Source: CAWAVN01 sp963825075 (lineage in GTDB: Bacteria; Planctomycetota; Planctomycetia; Planctomycetales; Planctomycetaceae). Taken from it: a stretch of DNA of 64,000 nt. The position numbers and the translations under genes were made by a program. Each line of letters opens with the position of its first letter. Positions within the stretch are counted from its first letter, which is position 1. Below the pieces are notes generated by a model. The model saw only the letters and a list, made by a program, of their open reading frames with translations. It searched no databases and was not told where the DNA came from. Shown one piece after another: positions 29,288-36,288 of this stretch. Location: NCBI GenBank assembly GCA_963825075.1, contig CAWGRX010000025.1, forward strand, positions 124,001 through 188,000. The letters run 5' to 3'.

Positions 29288-30217
29288 ATGCGATTATGCC
29301 GGTATGAGCACGATGGCAGAGCACAGGTGGGGCTGTATTCCGAAGAGCACGTATTGCCGCTGGCGAGATTGGCGGCGGCGGCGAATGTGGCGATTTCGGA
29401 ATCGCCCGAGGCCTCGCTGTTGCCCTTTTTGACGAACGGGGCCGAACGCGAATCGGTTCGGCAAATTCAGCAATCGCTGGTCGAATTGGACCGGGACAAG
29501 CTGGCGATCTCGCTGGATGCGGTTTCGCTGTTGGTGCCGGTCCCGTCGCCCACGAAGTTGATGCTCCTGGCGGGGAATTATTCCAAGCACATCGAAGAAG
29601 GCGGCGGCAAGGCCGAGGAACGCGCGAAGACGTTTCCCTATGTGTTCATGAAGCCGCCGCTCACCACGCTCACGCATCCCGGAAAGCCCGTGCGGATTCC
29701 CCAAGTCTCGCCGGATCATATCGACTGGGAACTGGAACTGGGCGTTGTTATCGGCAAGCGGTGCAAAGGCGTTTTAGAAAAAGACGCTCTGGATTACGTT
29801 GCGGGTTATACGATCGTCAATGATATTTCCGACCGAAAATTCCGCCCCAACCCGAACCGGACGGTGCGCGAGAAGGACGGCTTCTTCGATTGGCTGCACG
29901 GCAAATGGCACGACACGTTTTGCCCGATGGGACCCTGCGTCTTGCCCGCGGAGGAACAGCCCGATCCGCAGACGCTCAAGATGACGCTCCGCGTGGGCGG
30001 CGAAGTCGAGCAGGACGCCGGCACCTGGGACATGGTGTTCCCCGTCGCCGCGGTCGTGGAGTTCATCTCCAGCTTCGTCACCTTGGAGCCGGGCGACATC
30101 ATTTCCACGGGCACGCCGTCCGGGGTCGGAGCACCCAAGGGCAAATTCCTGAAACCCGGCGACCAGATCGAAGCCGAGATCGAAAACATCGGCATCCTCA
30201 AGAATCCCGTCGAGTAA
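29288..30217 (+). CDS. Fumarylacetoacetate hydrolase family protein
   Basis: A 309-aa FAH-family enzyme, which hydrolyses C-C bonds in or decarboxylates oxo-acids using a divalent metal. The ATG at 29288 follows AAGGAAACG. The N-terminal subdomain begins MRLCRYEHDGRAQVGLYSEE. The core shows KLMLLAGNYSKHIEEGG, FMKPPLTTLTHPG, the metal-binding DWELELGVVIG (Glu residues), YTIVNDISDRKF and GDIISTGTPSGVGAPKGKFL. All catalytic-core motifs appear intact. The exact substrate is not decidable: such enzymes serve aromatic, sugar-acid or oxaloacetate pathways, and no pathway partners are adjacent. It is the last ordinary gene before the repeat-rich island. Confidence 0.92.
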   Translation: MRLCRYEHDGRAQVGLYSEEHVLPLARLAAAANVAISESPEASLLPFLTNGAERESVRQIQQSLVELDRDKLAISLDAVSLLVPVPSPTKLMLLAGNYSKHIEEGGGKAEERAKTFPYVFMKPPLTTLTHPGKPVRIPQVSPDHIDWELELGVVIGKRCKGVLEKDALDYVAGYTIVNDISDRKFRPNPNRTVREKDGFFDWLHGKWHDTFCPMGPCVLPAEEQPDPQTLKMTLRVGGEVEQDAGTWDMVFPVAAVVEFISSFVTLEPGDIISTGTPSGVGAPKGKFLKPGDQIEAEIENIGILKNPVE

Positions 30218-30220
30218 ACA

Positions 30221-30262
30221 TCCGAAGCACGAAATCCGAAATCCGAAACAATTCCAAAATTC
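30221..30262. repeat. CGAAATCCG-type repeat (family G), copy 4 (partial)
   Basis: CGAAGCACGAAATCCGAAAT is followed by CCGAAACAATTCCAAAATTC directly after the FAH gene. It is one arm of the family G hairpin. A GC-rich GGCCGGCGGAGCCGGCC hairpin of another family follows at about 30310. Confidence 0.7.
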
Positions 30263-30349
30263 CTGGACAGCCCAATAAGGCTGGGTGGATGGCGTTCCCG
30301 AAATCAAAAGGCCGGCGGAGCCGGCCCTACCTCACTAAGTAATGTTTTG

Positions 30350-30768
30350 GATGGATTTGTCAAGAGTGTCAATGCAGCGATCCGTGGATCAGCGGCCGGA
30401 GGCATCGCCGATTTATTCGAAAAGGCATTGAATGATGCCTTGGTCCCCATCTTTAAATACGTCGCCTACCTCATTGGACGTAGGACGTTACCCCAAAAAT
30501 CAAAGATGCACTCGCTGGTCTTCAGCAGAATGCTCGGCTCCTACTCGATCAATTATTGAACGCGATCCTAACGCCGATTAAACTCGTTGTGAGCAAGCTC
30601 CCAATTGGCATTAGGAGCGACGATAAAGTATTTAAGCAAACGGCGAAGGAGGGGTTTCGAGAGGCTTCTGTGTGGATCGACAAAAATGACGTACTTTGGA
30701 TTAACGCAAGCCCAACTGTTGACTGGGACACTTTTTTGAAGAAGTTGCCCAAGAAATGTCGGGAGTAA
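30350..30768 (+). pseudogene. Fragment of an unrecognised gene, ended by a repeat
   Basis: Two overlapping frames make one plausible protein tail. 30350 onward reads GSAAGGIADLFEKALNDALV and then VPIFKYVAYLIG. After a shift near 30470-30485 the frame reads DVTPKIKDALAGLQQNARLL, LLNAILTPIKLVVSKLPIGI, and KEGFREASVWIDKNDVLWIN before the stop. The 5' side abuts a GC-rich repeat, so the start is lost. The stop TAA at 30766-30768 is the first codon of repeat A1. The helical, amphipathic, Leu/Ile-rich character and the position ahead of SUKH-type genes would fit the tail of a polymorphic toxin. That is a guess; no toxin motif is seen. Confidence 0.5.
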
Positions 30769-30844
30769 GTGTAGGGCAGGCTCCCGCCTGCCTTCTCTTC
30801 AAAATCGAAACGAATCGGCAGGCGGGAGCCTGCCCTACATTACT
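30766..30844. repeat. Repeat A, copy 1 (TAAGTGTAGGGCAGG element)
   Basis: About 79-bp hairpin element. It begins TAAGTGTAGGGCAGGCTCCC and ends GCCTGCCCTACATTAC; the two arms (GTAGGGCAGGCTCCCGCCTGC and its complement) are inverted repeats. Further copies start at 31067, 32701 and 33243. Here its first three bases supply the stop codon of the preceding ORF. Confidence 0.92.
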
Positions 30845-30920
30845 GTTCACCGATTCGTTTAATCGATCGGTTCGCCGACCCGACGTTAATCGACAACGCG
30901 TCGGGTCGGAACGCCGTGGA
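30845..30920. repeat. Repeat B, copy 1
   Basis: TGTTCACCGATTCGTTTAAT leads into the strong hairpin CCGACCCGACG / CGTCGGGTCGG and ends AACGCCGTGGA. Copies are at 31145-31220, at 33367-33412 joined to 34744-34778 (split by an IS) and, partly, at 40031-40075. Confidence 0.88.
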
Positions 30921-30931
30921 GGGTTTTGCAC

Positions 30932-31069
30932 ATGGACGAATTCTGGGGCACCGCTTGGCCGCTCGGCCCGCAGTTGCCGGTCGCCACCGATGCCGAGATC
31001 GAGGCCTGGCAGAAGCGATTTGGTGTCCGGCTCCCGCCGACTTTGGCGGCGGCACTCCAGGTTCAGTAA
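30932..31069 (+). pseudogene. Truncated SUKH (SMI1/KNR4) gene copy
   Basis: Codes 45 residues, MDEFWGTAWPLGPQLPVATD followed by AEIEAWQKRFGVRLPPTLAA and ALQVQ, then TAA. This is nearly identical to the first 45 residues of the intact SUKH protein at 40086, and the upstream 40 bases also match. The reading frame ends exactly where repeat A2 begins (GTTCAG|TAAGTG), and the rest of the gene is missing. It is a duplicated copy destroyed by a repeat insertion and later rearrangement. Confidence 0.9.
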
Positions 31070-31145
31070 GTGTAGGGCAGGCTCCCGCCTGCCTTCTCTT
31101 CAAAATCGAAACGAATCGGCAGGCGGGAGCCTGCCCTACATTACT
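31067..31145. repeat. Repeat A, copy 2
   Basis: Same sequence as copy 1. It cuts the SUKH gene after CAGGTTCAG and supplies an in-frame TAA. Repeat B copy 2 follows directly, so A and B travel side by side here as in copy 1. Confidence 0.92.
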
Positions 31146-31220
31146 GTTCACCGATTCGTTTAATCGATCGGTTCGCCGACCCGACGTTAATCGACAACGC
31201 GTCGGGTCGGAACGCCGTGG
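31145..31220. repeat. Repeat B, copy 2
   Basis: Essentially identical to copy 1, with the CCGACCCGACG/CGTCGGGTCGG hairpin. It is followed immediately by repeat D rather than by the SUKH gene. Confidence 0.88.
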
Positions 31221-31334
31221 AGCCAAGTAGCCAAGTAGGGTCCGCTGTGCGGACCATTTCTTAATTCGCCGCCCCCAATTCGTTGGAGTCATGGTCCGAA
31301 CCGCAATGGTCCGCACAGCGGACCCTACCCTCCT
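31221..31334. repeat. Repeat D, copy 1 (TAGGGTCCGCTGTGCGGACC element)
   Basis: AGTAGGGTCCGCTGTGCGGA at the left end and TCCGCACAGCGGACCCTACC at the right end are inverted. The interior includes CGCCCCCAATTCGTTGGAG. An almost identical copy is at 34779-34890, and a diverged copy with other inner sequence is at 62866-62965. Confidence 0.9.
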
Positions 31335-31563
31335 GGAGCGACTTTTGGAACGCCGACTGACCGAGGCGGGCCTGGACTTCTCGGCGGCATTTGCCTTGGA
31401 GGCGGCGTCCACGATCCGCCTGGTGGAATTTCGCGTTCCCGAGGGCCCACCCCGCCGCGGCACCAGTCGCGGTTCTCCCCACGCGGGCCAAGTGCTGAAT
31501 GCCCTCCCCATCACCGACCGCCTCCCCCCAACCCCACCGGAAGGGCAAGAAACGGTCCTGTAG
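31335..31563 (+). pseudogene. Possible C-terminal gene remnant
   Basis: After repeat D an open frame continues LLERLLERRLTEAGLDFSAA, FALEAASTIRLVEFRVPEGP and ends GQETVL. It has no own start, because the ORF begins inside the repeat. The GC-rich composition could equally give a chance ORF, as the opposite strand is also open. If real, it is the tail of a gene cut by repeat D. Confidence 0.3.
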
Positions 31564-31837
31564 TGACTAATCGCCATTTTCGGAACTTGTATACGAGCAT
31601 TTGCGAACCGCTAACCCAAACATGGGTTAGGAAAGTTGATTTTCTACGTGAGGAAAGTTGATTTTTTGGATTAGGTAGGTTGTCGGGACGGTTCGCGCAT
31701 GCCACGCTATTTCAATCCTGCACAGAAAGTAGTTGTCGTAGAAAGCTAGGGCCGGCTGTGCCGGCCATCTATGAGTAGAACAGTTCCGTTTTCCAATCCA
31801 AAAGGCCGCCCCAGCCGGCCCTACACTACTGGAGCAA
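31564..31837. other. Repeat-rich intergenic stretch
   Basis: Holds the palindrome CTAACCCA-AACA-TGGGTTAG near 31611, two direct copies of GAGGAAAGTTGATTTT-like sequence (about 31630-31670), and a GGCCGGC hairpin repeat at about 31747-31832 (TAGGGCCGGCTGTGCCGGCC ... AGCCGGCCCTACA). A similar GGCCGGC element is at 63118-63256. No gene is seen. Confidence 0.6.
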
Positions 31838-32374
31838 ATGATGTGTATAACACGCTGGCAAGAATTGTTCAAATCTTTTGAAACCCAAGGGCAACAGACC
31901 TATACGGCAACCGATATTGAACTAGATTCATTCGAACAGAGTTCTAACTTTTTGCTACCTAAAAGCTATCGGTCATTCTCCAAAGTGTTTGGCCCGGGCG
32001 TTCTTTGCGATCTTTTCAAAATCGGCGTTCCAGGTTACGTTGGCCCTCATTCTTCTTCGTATGATCTCCAATCCTTACACGACTGGGTCGGCAATGCCAG
32101 GATAGAGTACGAAGAGTATTGTCCAGACCCTATACAGTTTCGTCGGGGCTATTTTTTTGCCAGAGATATAATCAGTGGTGTTCACGTTTTTTGGGACAAA
32201 GAGGAAGTAACAAATACAGAGAAGCATGAATGTGCTATTTATTTCCTCCATCGGGACTGGGAGATTGAAAAGGCGGCAGACACCTATTGGGAATTTGTTA
32301 CAGAGGTTTGTTTTGAAAACGCCCGTCATTTATACGACGAGCCCAATGATGCTGTCTTCAAATTCGCCGATTAG
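31838..32374 (+). CDS. SUKH (SMI1/KNR4) family protein
   Basis: A 178-aa protein with the SUKH fold pattern: N-terminal helix (MCITRWQELFKSFETQG), then FEQSSNFLLPKSYRSFSKVFGPGVL, equivalent to the family's 'E..lg..LP.dy..fl...nG.g'. FARDIISGVHVFWDKEEVT and ECAIYFLHRDWEIEKAADTYWEFV follow. SUKH proteins are typically immunity proteins against contact-dependent or polymorphic toxins. Base composition is clearly more AT-rich than the core genes, pointing to transfer. It lies just after a GGCCGGC repeat. No adjacent toxin is recognised. Confidence 0.82.
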   Translation: MMCITRWQELFKSFETQGQQTYTATDIELDSFEQSSNFLLPKSYRSFSKVFGPGVLCDLFKIGVPGYVGPHSSSYDLQSLHDWVGNARIEYEEYCPDPIQFRRGYFFARDIISGVHVFWDKEEVTNTEKHECAIYFLHRDWEIEKAADTYWEFVTEVCFENARHLYDEPNDAVFKFAD

Positions 32375-32619
32375 AAAGCGAAAAAGCAAAAAAGTCTATG
32401 CTGAGAGAACCTTTGATTGGCCAAATTCGTTCTTTTGCAGTTCGGTGAGTAATGGTTTTCGCCATCGAACTTGAACTGAACTGAATTGATTTGATTCGTC
32501 TTGTCGTATTGCATGAGGCAAACAGCCTTTTGGAGCATTGGATTTGGGAAGGTCCTCGAAGAATTAACTCAATTGAATGTCGTCACCGACTGACTAAGAC
32601 ACAAAAGGAATTAACTGTT

Positions 32620-33106
32620 ATGGCTACAGTAGAAAAAAATTCAACTTTGGTTGAAATGCTGTTTTTTAACGAAACAAGTGGAATCGAGGAAGAGTTTCAG
32701 TAAGTGTAGGGCAGTAAGTGTAGGGCAGGCTCCCGCCTGCCTTCTCTTCAAAATCGAAACGAATCGGCAGGCGGGAGCCTGCCCTACATTACTTCAGAAG
32801 TTCAATGCGGACTTGCACGGTCCACCTGAAGAAAACCTGTTGGAACGCTTCGGCTCTCTCGAAGAAACAGACAGGTTTCTTTTTTTCTGCGCCTCTGGAG
32901 GTGGAGTATTTTTCGGTTGGAATACTGAAGAGCTAACAAACAAAGAGAACAATGAGTACGCGATATATGAGTTCTTCAATTCGTTGGTGCGAAGAGTCGC
33001 TGATTCGTTTGAATTGTTTTTTATGAATTATATCATGAGTCCTGATCCAAGCCGCAACTGGACTCCAGAAAGGACGTTTGCTCCGATTCAGGTTGAAGAG
33101 TCCTGA
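32620..33106 (+). pseudogene. SUKH-like gene interrupted by repeat A
   Basis: 5' part: MATVEKNSTLVEMLFFNETS then GIEEEFQ, ended by the TAA of repeat A3 at 32701. 3' part after the repeat: KFNADLHGPPEENLLERFGS, then RFLFFCASGGGVFFGWNTEE and YAIYEFFNSLVRRVADSFEL, stop at 33106. Deleting the repeat and one copy of the flanking TTCAG restores a continuous frame (EEEFQKFNADLHG). The reconstructed protein of about 130 aa resembles short SUKH-like immunity proteins, though assignment is tentative. The gene is inactivated by the insertion unless the downstream part is separately translated. Confidence 0.75.
32701..32792. mobile_element. Repeat A, copy 3, with 5-bp target duplication TTCAG
   Basis: The element starts TAAGTGTAGGGCAG, has that 13-bp beginning doubled, and ends CCTGCCCTACATTAC. 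TTCAG is present directly before (32696-32700) and directly after (32793-32797). Precise removal with one TTCAG rejoins the interrupted reading frame. This is direct evidence of mobility. Confidence 0.9.
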
Positions 33107-33242
33107 TGGATACAGAACGTCTTTTAGAAGCGGCGGGATGGTGCTGGCTTTGGTCCCACGACCGAAAAGAGTTCGTGGCCGCAGGCGATCCCCGCATCGG
33201 CGAGCGCCTGAAAACCTTGACAGGCACGGCCCGAGTTGAGAG
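33106..33242 (+). pseudogene. 5' fragment of an orphan gene cut by repeat A
   Basis: ATG at 33106 overlaps the previous stop (TGATG). It codes MDTERLLEAAGWCWLWSHDR then KEFVAAGDPRIGERLKTLTG and TARVE before repeat A4 starts. From there translation runs into repeat-encoded sequence, out of the element's TAA frame. The 3' part of the gene is not found. Function unknown; the coupling suggests it formed a pair with the preceding SUKH-like gene. Confidence 0.6.
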
Positions 33243-33366
33243 TAAGTGTAGGGCAGGCTCCCGCCTGCCTTCTCTTCAAAATCGAAACGAATCGGCAGGC
33301 GGGAGCCTGCCCTACATTACTTCAAAATCGAAACGAATCGGCAGGCGGGAGCCTGCCCTACATTAC
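33243..33366. repeat. Repeat A, copy 4, with partial second copy
   Basis: A full element (to about 33320) is followed by a second partial one that repeats TTCAAAATCGAAACGAATCG through CTACATTAC. Repeat B copy 3 follows directly. Confidence 0.9.
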
Positions 33367-33412
33367 TGTTCACCGATTCGTTTAATCGATCGGTTCGCCG
33401 ACCCGACGTTAA
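33367..33412. repeat. Repeat B, copy 3, left part (split by the IS)
   Basis: Matches the first 46 bases of repeat B up to GACCCGACGTTAA. The remainder is found at 34744-34778 on the other side of the insertion sequence. Confidence 0.9.
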
Positions 33413-34743
33413 GGGCTGCGCAAACAATACTTCGCGGAATTTGTTATAATCGGGTTATTGAGAAGGAGTTGACAACGGATTGACAAGGAGGAATTTCATG
33501 GCGTTTCAATTTCAAAGCCCCTACGATGCCGACACCGAGCGGCGGATGCAGAATGTTTATCGTAGCCTGGAAGAAAAGGCTCGGCGGCGCTATGCGGCCA
33601 TCGAAGCCGACAAACTCGGGCGTGGCGGCGTGACCTATATCTCTCGACTGCTGGACTGCTCCCCGCATACCATCCGCAGCGGTCGCGAAGAATTGGATGA
33701 CTTGGATGAGCGAGATCCCCTTGAAGGTCGGCAACGGCGACCCGGCGGGGCGCAAACCCAAAACGACGGAAGAACCGGAACTGGAAGACAACCTGTATTC
33801 CACTTTGAATTGCCGGGTGGCCGGCGACCCGGAGGATCCCGACATCCTGTGGACCGACCTCAGCTTGGCGGGTCTCGCCGAGGAAATGCAGCAACTCGGA
33901 ACACCAGTCAGTCGGCCCACGATTGAAAGCTGGCTGGACGACCACGACATCACTCGGCGGAAAATTCAAAAGACGATGCCTGGCGGAGAATCACCTGATC
34001 GCGATCGGCAGTTTCGGAACATAGCCCGGCTGCGCGACGAATTTCACGCTGCGGCGAATCCCGTTTTCAGCATTGATAGCAAGGCGAAAGAGCATTTGGG
34101 CTATTTATATCGCGAGGGACGCACGCGGACGACCGAGCCGTTCAAGGCGTTTGATCACGACTATCCGAGTTGGGCCGACGGCGTGCTAATCCCGCATGGC
34201 ATCTATGATCCGCTTCGCAATCATGGCCATCTCAATCTGGGTTTGAGCAAAGATACGAGTCAATTTGCCTGCGATAGTTTCTGGTGGTTTTGGCGAAAGA
34301 GCGGCCGATTTCATTACCCGGACGCGACCGAAATTCTCTGGCTCTGCGATGCCGGCGGCAACAACAATTGCCGGCACAATATCTTCAAACAGGATCTGAG
34401 TGAACTCGCGAATCGGATTGAACTTCCCATTCGCGTGGCTCACTATCCAAGTTATTGTTCCAAGTTTAATCCGATCGAGCGACGGTTCTTTTCTCAAGTC
34501 GGCCGAACGTGCCAAGGCATACTTTTCGATTGTCTAAACACAGTCGTCGACCAAATGCGAAAGACGAAAACTCGCACAGGTCTTAGTACCACGGTGCATG
34601 TGATCAAGCGGGTTTACGAGCGCGGCCGCAAGGCCACCCAAGACTTTCTCGACAACATGAAGATCACTTTCCACTCCACCCTACCCACCTGGAACTACAC
34701 CGCCCAACCCAGATAATAGCGCACTTTATTGTCTGCGCAGCCC
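33413..34743 (+). mobile_element. ISAzo13-family insertion sequence, 1,331 bp
   Basis: Both ends are clear. The left begins GGGCTGCGCAAACAATA and the right ends TATTGTCTGCGCAGCCC, which are inverted repeats with one mismatch over about 17 bp. TAA is duplicated on both sides (33410-33412 and 34744-34746), and removing the IS restores an uninterrupted repeat B. It contains one transposase gene with a frameshift. Confidence 0.93.
33498..34716 (+). CDS. ISAzo13-family transposase (frameshifted)
   Basis: ATG at 33498 behind AGGAGG. The first frame gives LEEKARRRYAAIEADKLGRG and GVTYISRLLDCSPHTIRSG, the family's N-terminal helix-turn-helix region. The second frame gives GRKPKTTEEPELED, WTDLSLAGLAEEM, RPTIESWLDDHDI, VFSIDSKAKEHLGYL (catalytic Asp, DDE type), IPHGIYDPLRNHG, WLCDAGGNNNCRHN (second Asp) and KFNPIERRFFSQV (catalytic Glu). 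The end is TFHSTLPTWNYT, as is typical. One extra G in GGGG at 33747-33750 breaks the frame; removing it gives about 405 aa, the normal length. Whether programmed, erroneous or real, the shift is at a homopolymer. Confidence 0.93.
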
Positions 34744-34778
34744 TAATCGACAACGCGTCGGGTCGGAACGCCGTGGAG
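34744..34778. repeat. Repeat B, copy 3, right part
   Basis: TAATCGACAACGCGTCGGGT continues repeat B after the IS, including the TAA target duplication, and ends CCGTGGA. Confidence 0.88.
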
Positions 34779-34890
34779 CCAAGTAGCCAAGTAGGGTCCG
34801 CTGTGCGGACCATTTCTTAATTCGCCGCCCCCAATTCGTTGGAGTCATGGTCCGAACCGCAATGGTCCGCACAGCGGACCCTACCCTCCT
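34779..34890. repeat. Repeat D, copy 2
   Basis: Matches copy 1 at 31221-31334 base for base apart from its edges. It ends CCCTACCCTCCT and joins directly to the ankyrin remnant. Confidence 0.9.
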
Positions 34891-35256
34891 AAAGCCATTG
34901 CACATTTACCACAAGGAGATGGCGTAGTTTATTTGGCAGTGATGCGAGAACTTGACCTGAGTATTATTGAATTACTTTTGCGACATGGAGCAGATCCTAA
35001 TGAATCGGTAGCACCCGTTTACAATACCCCCCCTATTTCGATAACAGATGATCCTAACGTTGTTGAGATATTAATTCGTTATGGAGCAGATACTCAATTA
35101 AGAAACTTTGAAGGATTGACACCAATTCAAGTAGCAAAGAATAAAAAAAGGAAAGCTGTTGAAGAAATACTTCGTAAACATGGAGTAAAGCCACCTACAA
35201 AGAAAAGTAAAACGCAAAGAAAGAAAAAGTTTGGAAGGAAAAAACGTAACGATTGA
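34891..35256 (+). pseudogene. Ankyrin-repeat gene remnant, 5' end cut by repeat D
   Basis: The frame is open from the repeat junction: KAIAHLPQGDGVVYLAVMRE, then LDLSIIELLLRHGADPNESV, VVEILIRYGADTQLRNFEGL and TPIQVAKNKKRKAVEEILRK. Two ankyrin repeats are clear, and a basic Lys-rich tail follows. No ATG with ribosome site precedes the first ankyrin motif; internal starts are a TTG at 34933 and ATG at 34942. The coding sequence reads smoothly into the edge of repeat D, so the gene's beginning is lost. AT-rich composition differs from the core genome. Ankyrin proteins often act as protein binders and occur in immunity arrays. Confidence 0.75.
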
Positions 35257-35430
35257 ATACATTTCGTGACTAAGGATCTGTGCCAAAATAATTTGATCAT
35301 TTGACAACTAGTTCTTATAATGTCGGTAACGCCTATGTTGATAAGGAGGGCGCTCGTCTGTTGTACTTGGAGGTAGGCAAGTCGATTCCTGGTTGTGACT
35401 AAAACTCGAAGGAGAGAAAGGGCAGATCTG

Positions 35431-35994
35431 ATGGAAGTCATTCCCTTCATTGGCCTTGGCGAAGTAAGGTTTGGGACAAGCCGTGACAAGGTGCATATGG
35501 TCCTTAATGAACATTGCGAATTGTGCCAAAAGCGGGGCCTGCCAGGAACACAGACCGAGTTTTGCGACTCGTTGGGACTATTCCTGTACTATAAAAGGAA
35601 CGACGAACTCGAGCGGGTCGAGGCACTCGCTGGATCCAACATCACTTACTCCGGTGTGCCATTGGTCGGAAGACCTTTGGATGAGCTTGTTAACGATCTC
35701 AAAACACTAGGAATTGAATGTGACCGTCAAGAAGAGTTGTACGTATTTTCGGAATTGGGGTGTGTGACCGGCGATCCTGGCACGGGGATGTGTGAATCGA
35801 CCGTGGTCCATGATCGTGAATCTTTTGATCGCTATATGCAAAACCAGAAGAGGCGGCGTGAAGAGATGCGGGCAGTGAAAGAAGAGATGCAGAAGAGAGG
35901 ACCAATTAAAAATCCATTCGGCGGGGTGGCACTGGCAAAAAGGCGTGAAACGGATGGGCTGTGTGTGCCACTGGCTCTGCCAGTGCGGTTTTGA
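35431..35994 (+). CDS. Orphan protein with a repeat-encoded C-terminus
   Basis: Unrecognised. The ATG at 35431 starts MEVIPFIGLGEVRFGTSRDK, a pattern met in small immunity-type proteins ('P..G.G...G.s...v'). Then come VERVEALAGS-like LERVEALAGSNITYSGVPLV, LVNDLKTLGIECDRQEELYV and FSELGCVTGDPGTG. A basic helix (RYMQNQKRRREEMRAVKEEM) follows. The last 24 residues (GGVALAKRRETDGLCVPLAL ... VRF) are read from repeat C copy 1, which starts at 35919, so the native C-terminus has been replaced. The start at 35395 is an alternative. AT-richer than the core. Confidence 0.65.
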   Translation: MEVIPFIGLGEVRFGTSRDKVHMVLNEHCELCQKRGLPGTQTEFCDSLGLFLYYKRNDELERVEALAGSNITYSGVPLVGRPLDELVNDLKTLGIECDRQEELYVFSELGCVTGDPGTGMCESTVVHDRESFDRYMQNQKRRREEMRAVKEEMQKRGPIKNPFGGVALAKRRETDGLCVPLALPVRF

Positions 35995-36156
35995 GACAAT
36001 CGTTGAGACGAAGCTCGGCTGGGATTGTGTTTTGCTTCGGAGACAACTTCCCCTGTTGTTGGGAACAAGAAATCACCAAGGCTTAATCGCACGAACATTT
36101 CACCGAGGCATTGGCAGAGCCAGTGGCACACAAGATCCGCCAGTGCCACCCTGCCG
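35919..36156. repeat. Repeat C, copy 1 (238 bp)
   Basis: Begins CGGCGGGGTGGCACTGGC and ends GCCAGTGCCACCCTGCCG; the ends are inverted with one mismatch. The interior holds further inverted blocks (CCACTGGCTCTGCCAGTG). Four copies of exactly 238 bp occur: here, 37284, 39103 and 39793. This copy differs from the others by one visible base (GGCATTGGCAG against GGCACTGGCAG). Confidence 0.95.
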
Positions 36157-36288
36157 CAGAGTCAATGAAGCAGCTGGGCTTGGGCAAGACAAGTAACGTC
36201 CGACTCGCGATTTTTCTTTCGTCCATTGAGCAATGCTTTGGGTTCTGTTTTATTTCATTTACTGTAGCCGTATCGATGAGGTGCATTC

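Noticed and set aside
30840..33400. Several plus-strand ORFs with the shared peptide VGQAPACLLFKIETNRQAGAC or FNRSVRRPDVNRQRV
   Set aside because: They are translations of repeats A and B, recurring only because the DNA repeats recur; no independent coding evidence.
33747..33750. Programmed frameshifting of the ISAzo13 transposase
   Set aside because: The family normally uses a single ORF and the site is a plain GGGG without a slippery heptamer; the same kind of shift occurs in housekeeping genes of the window.
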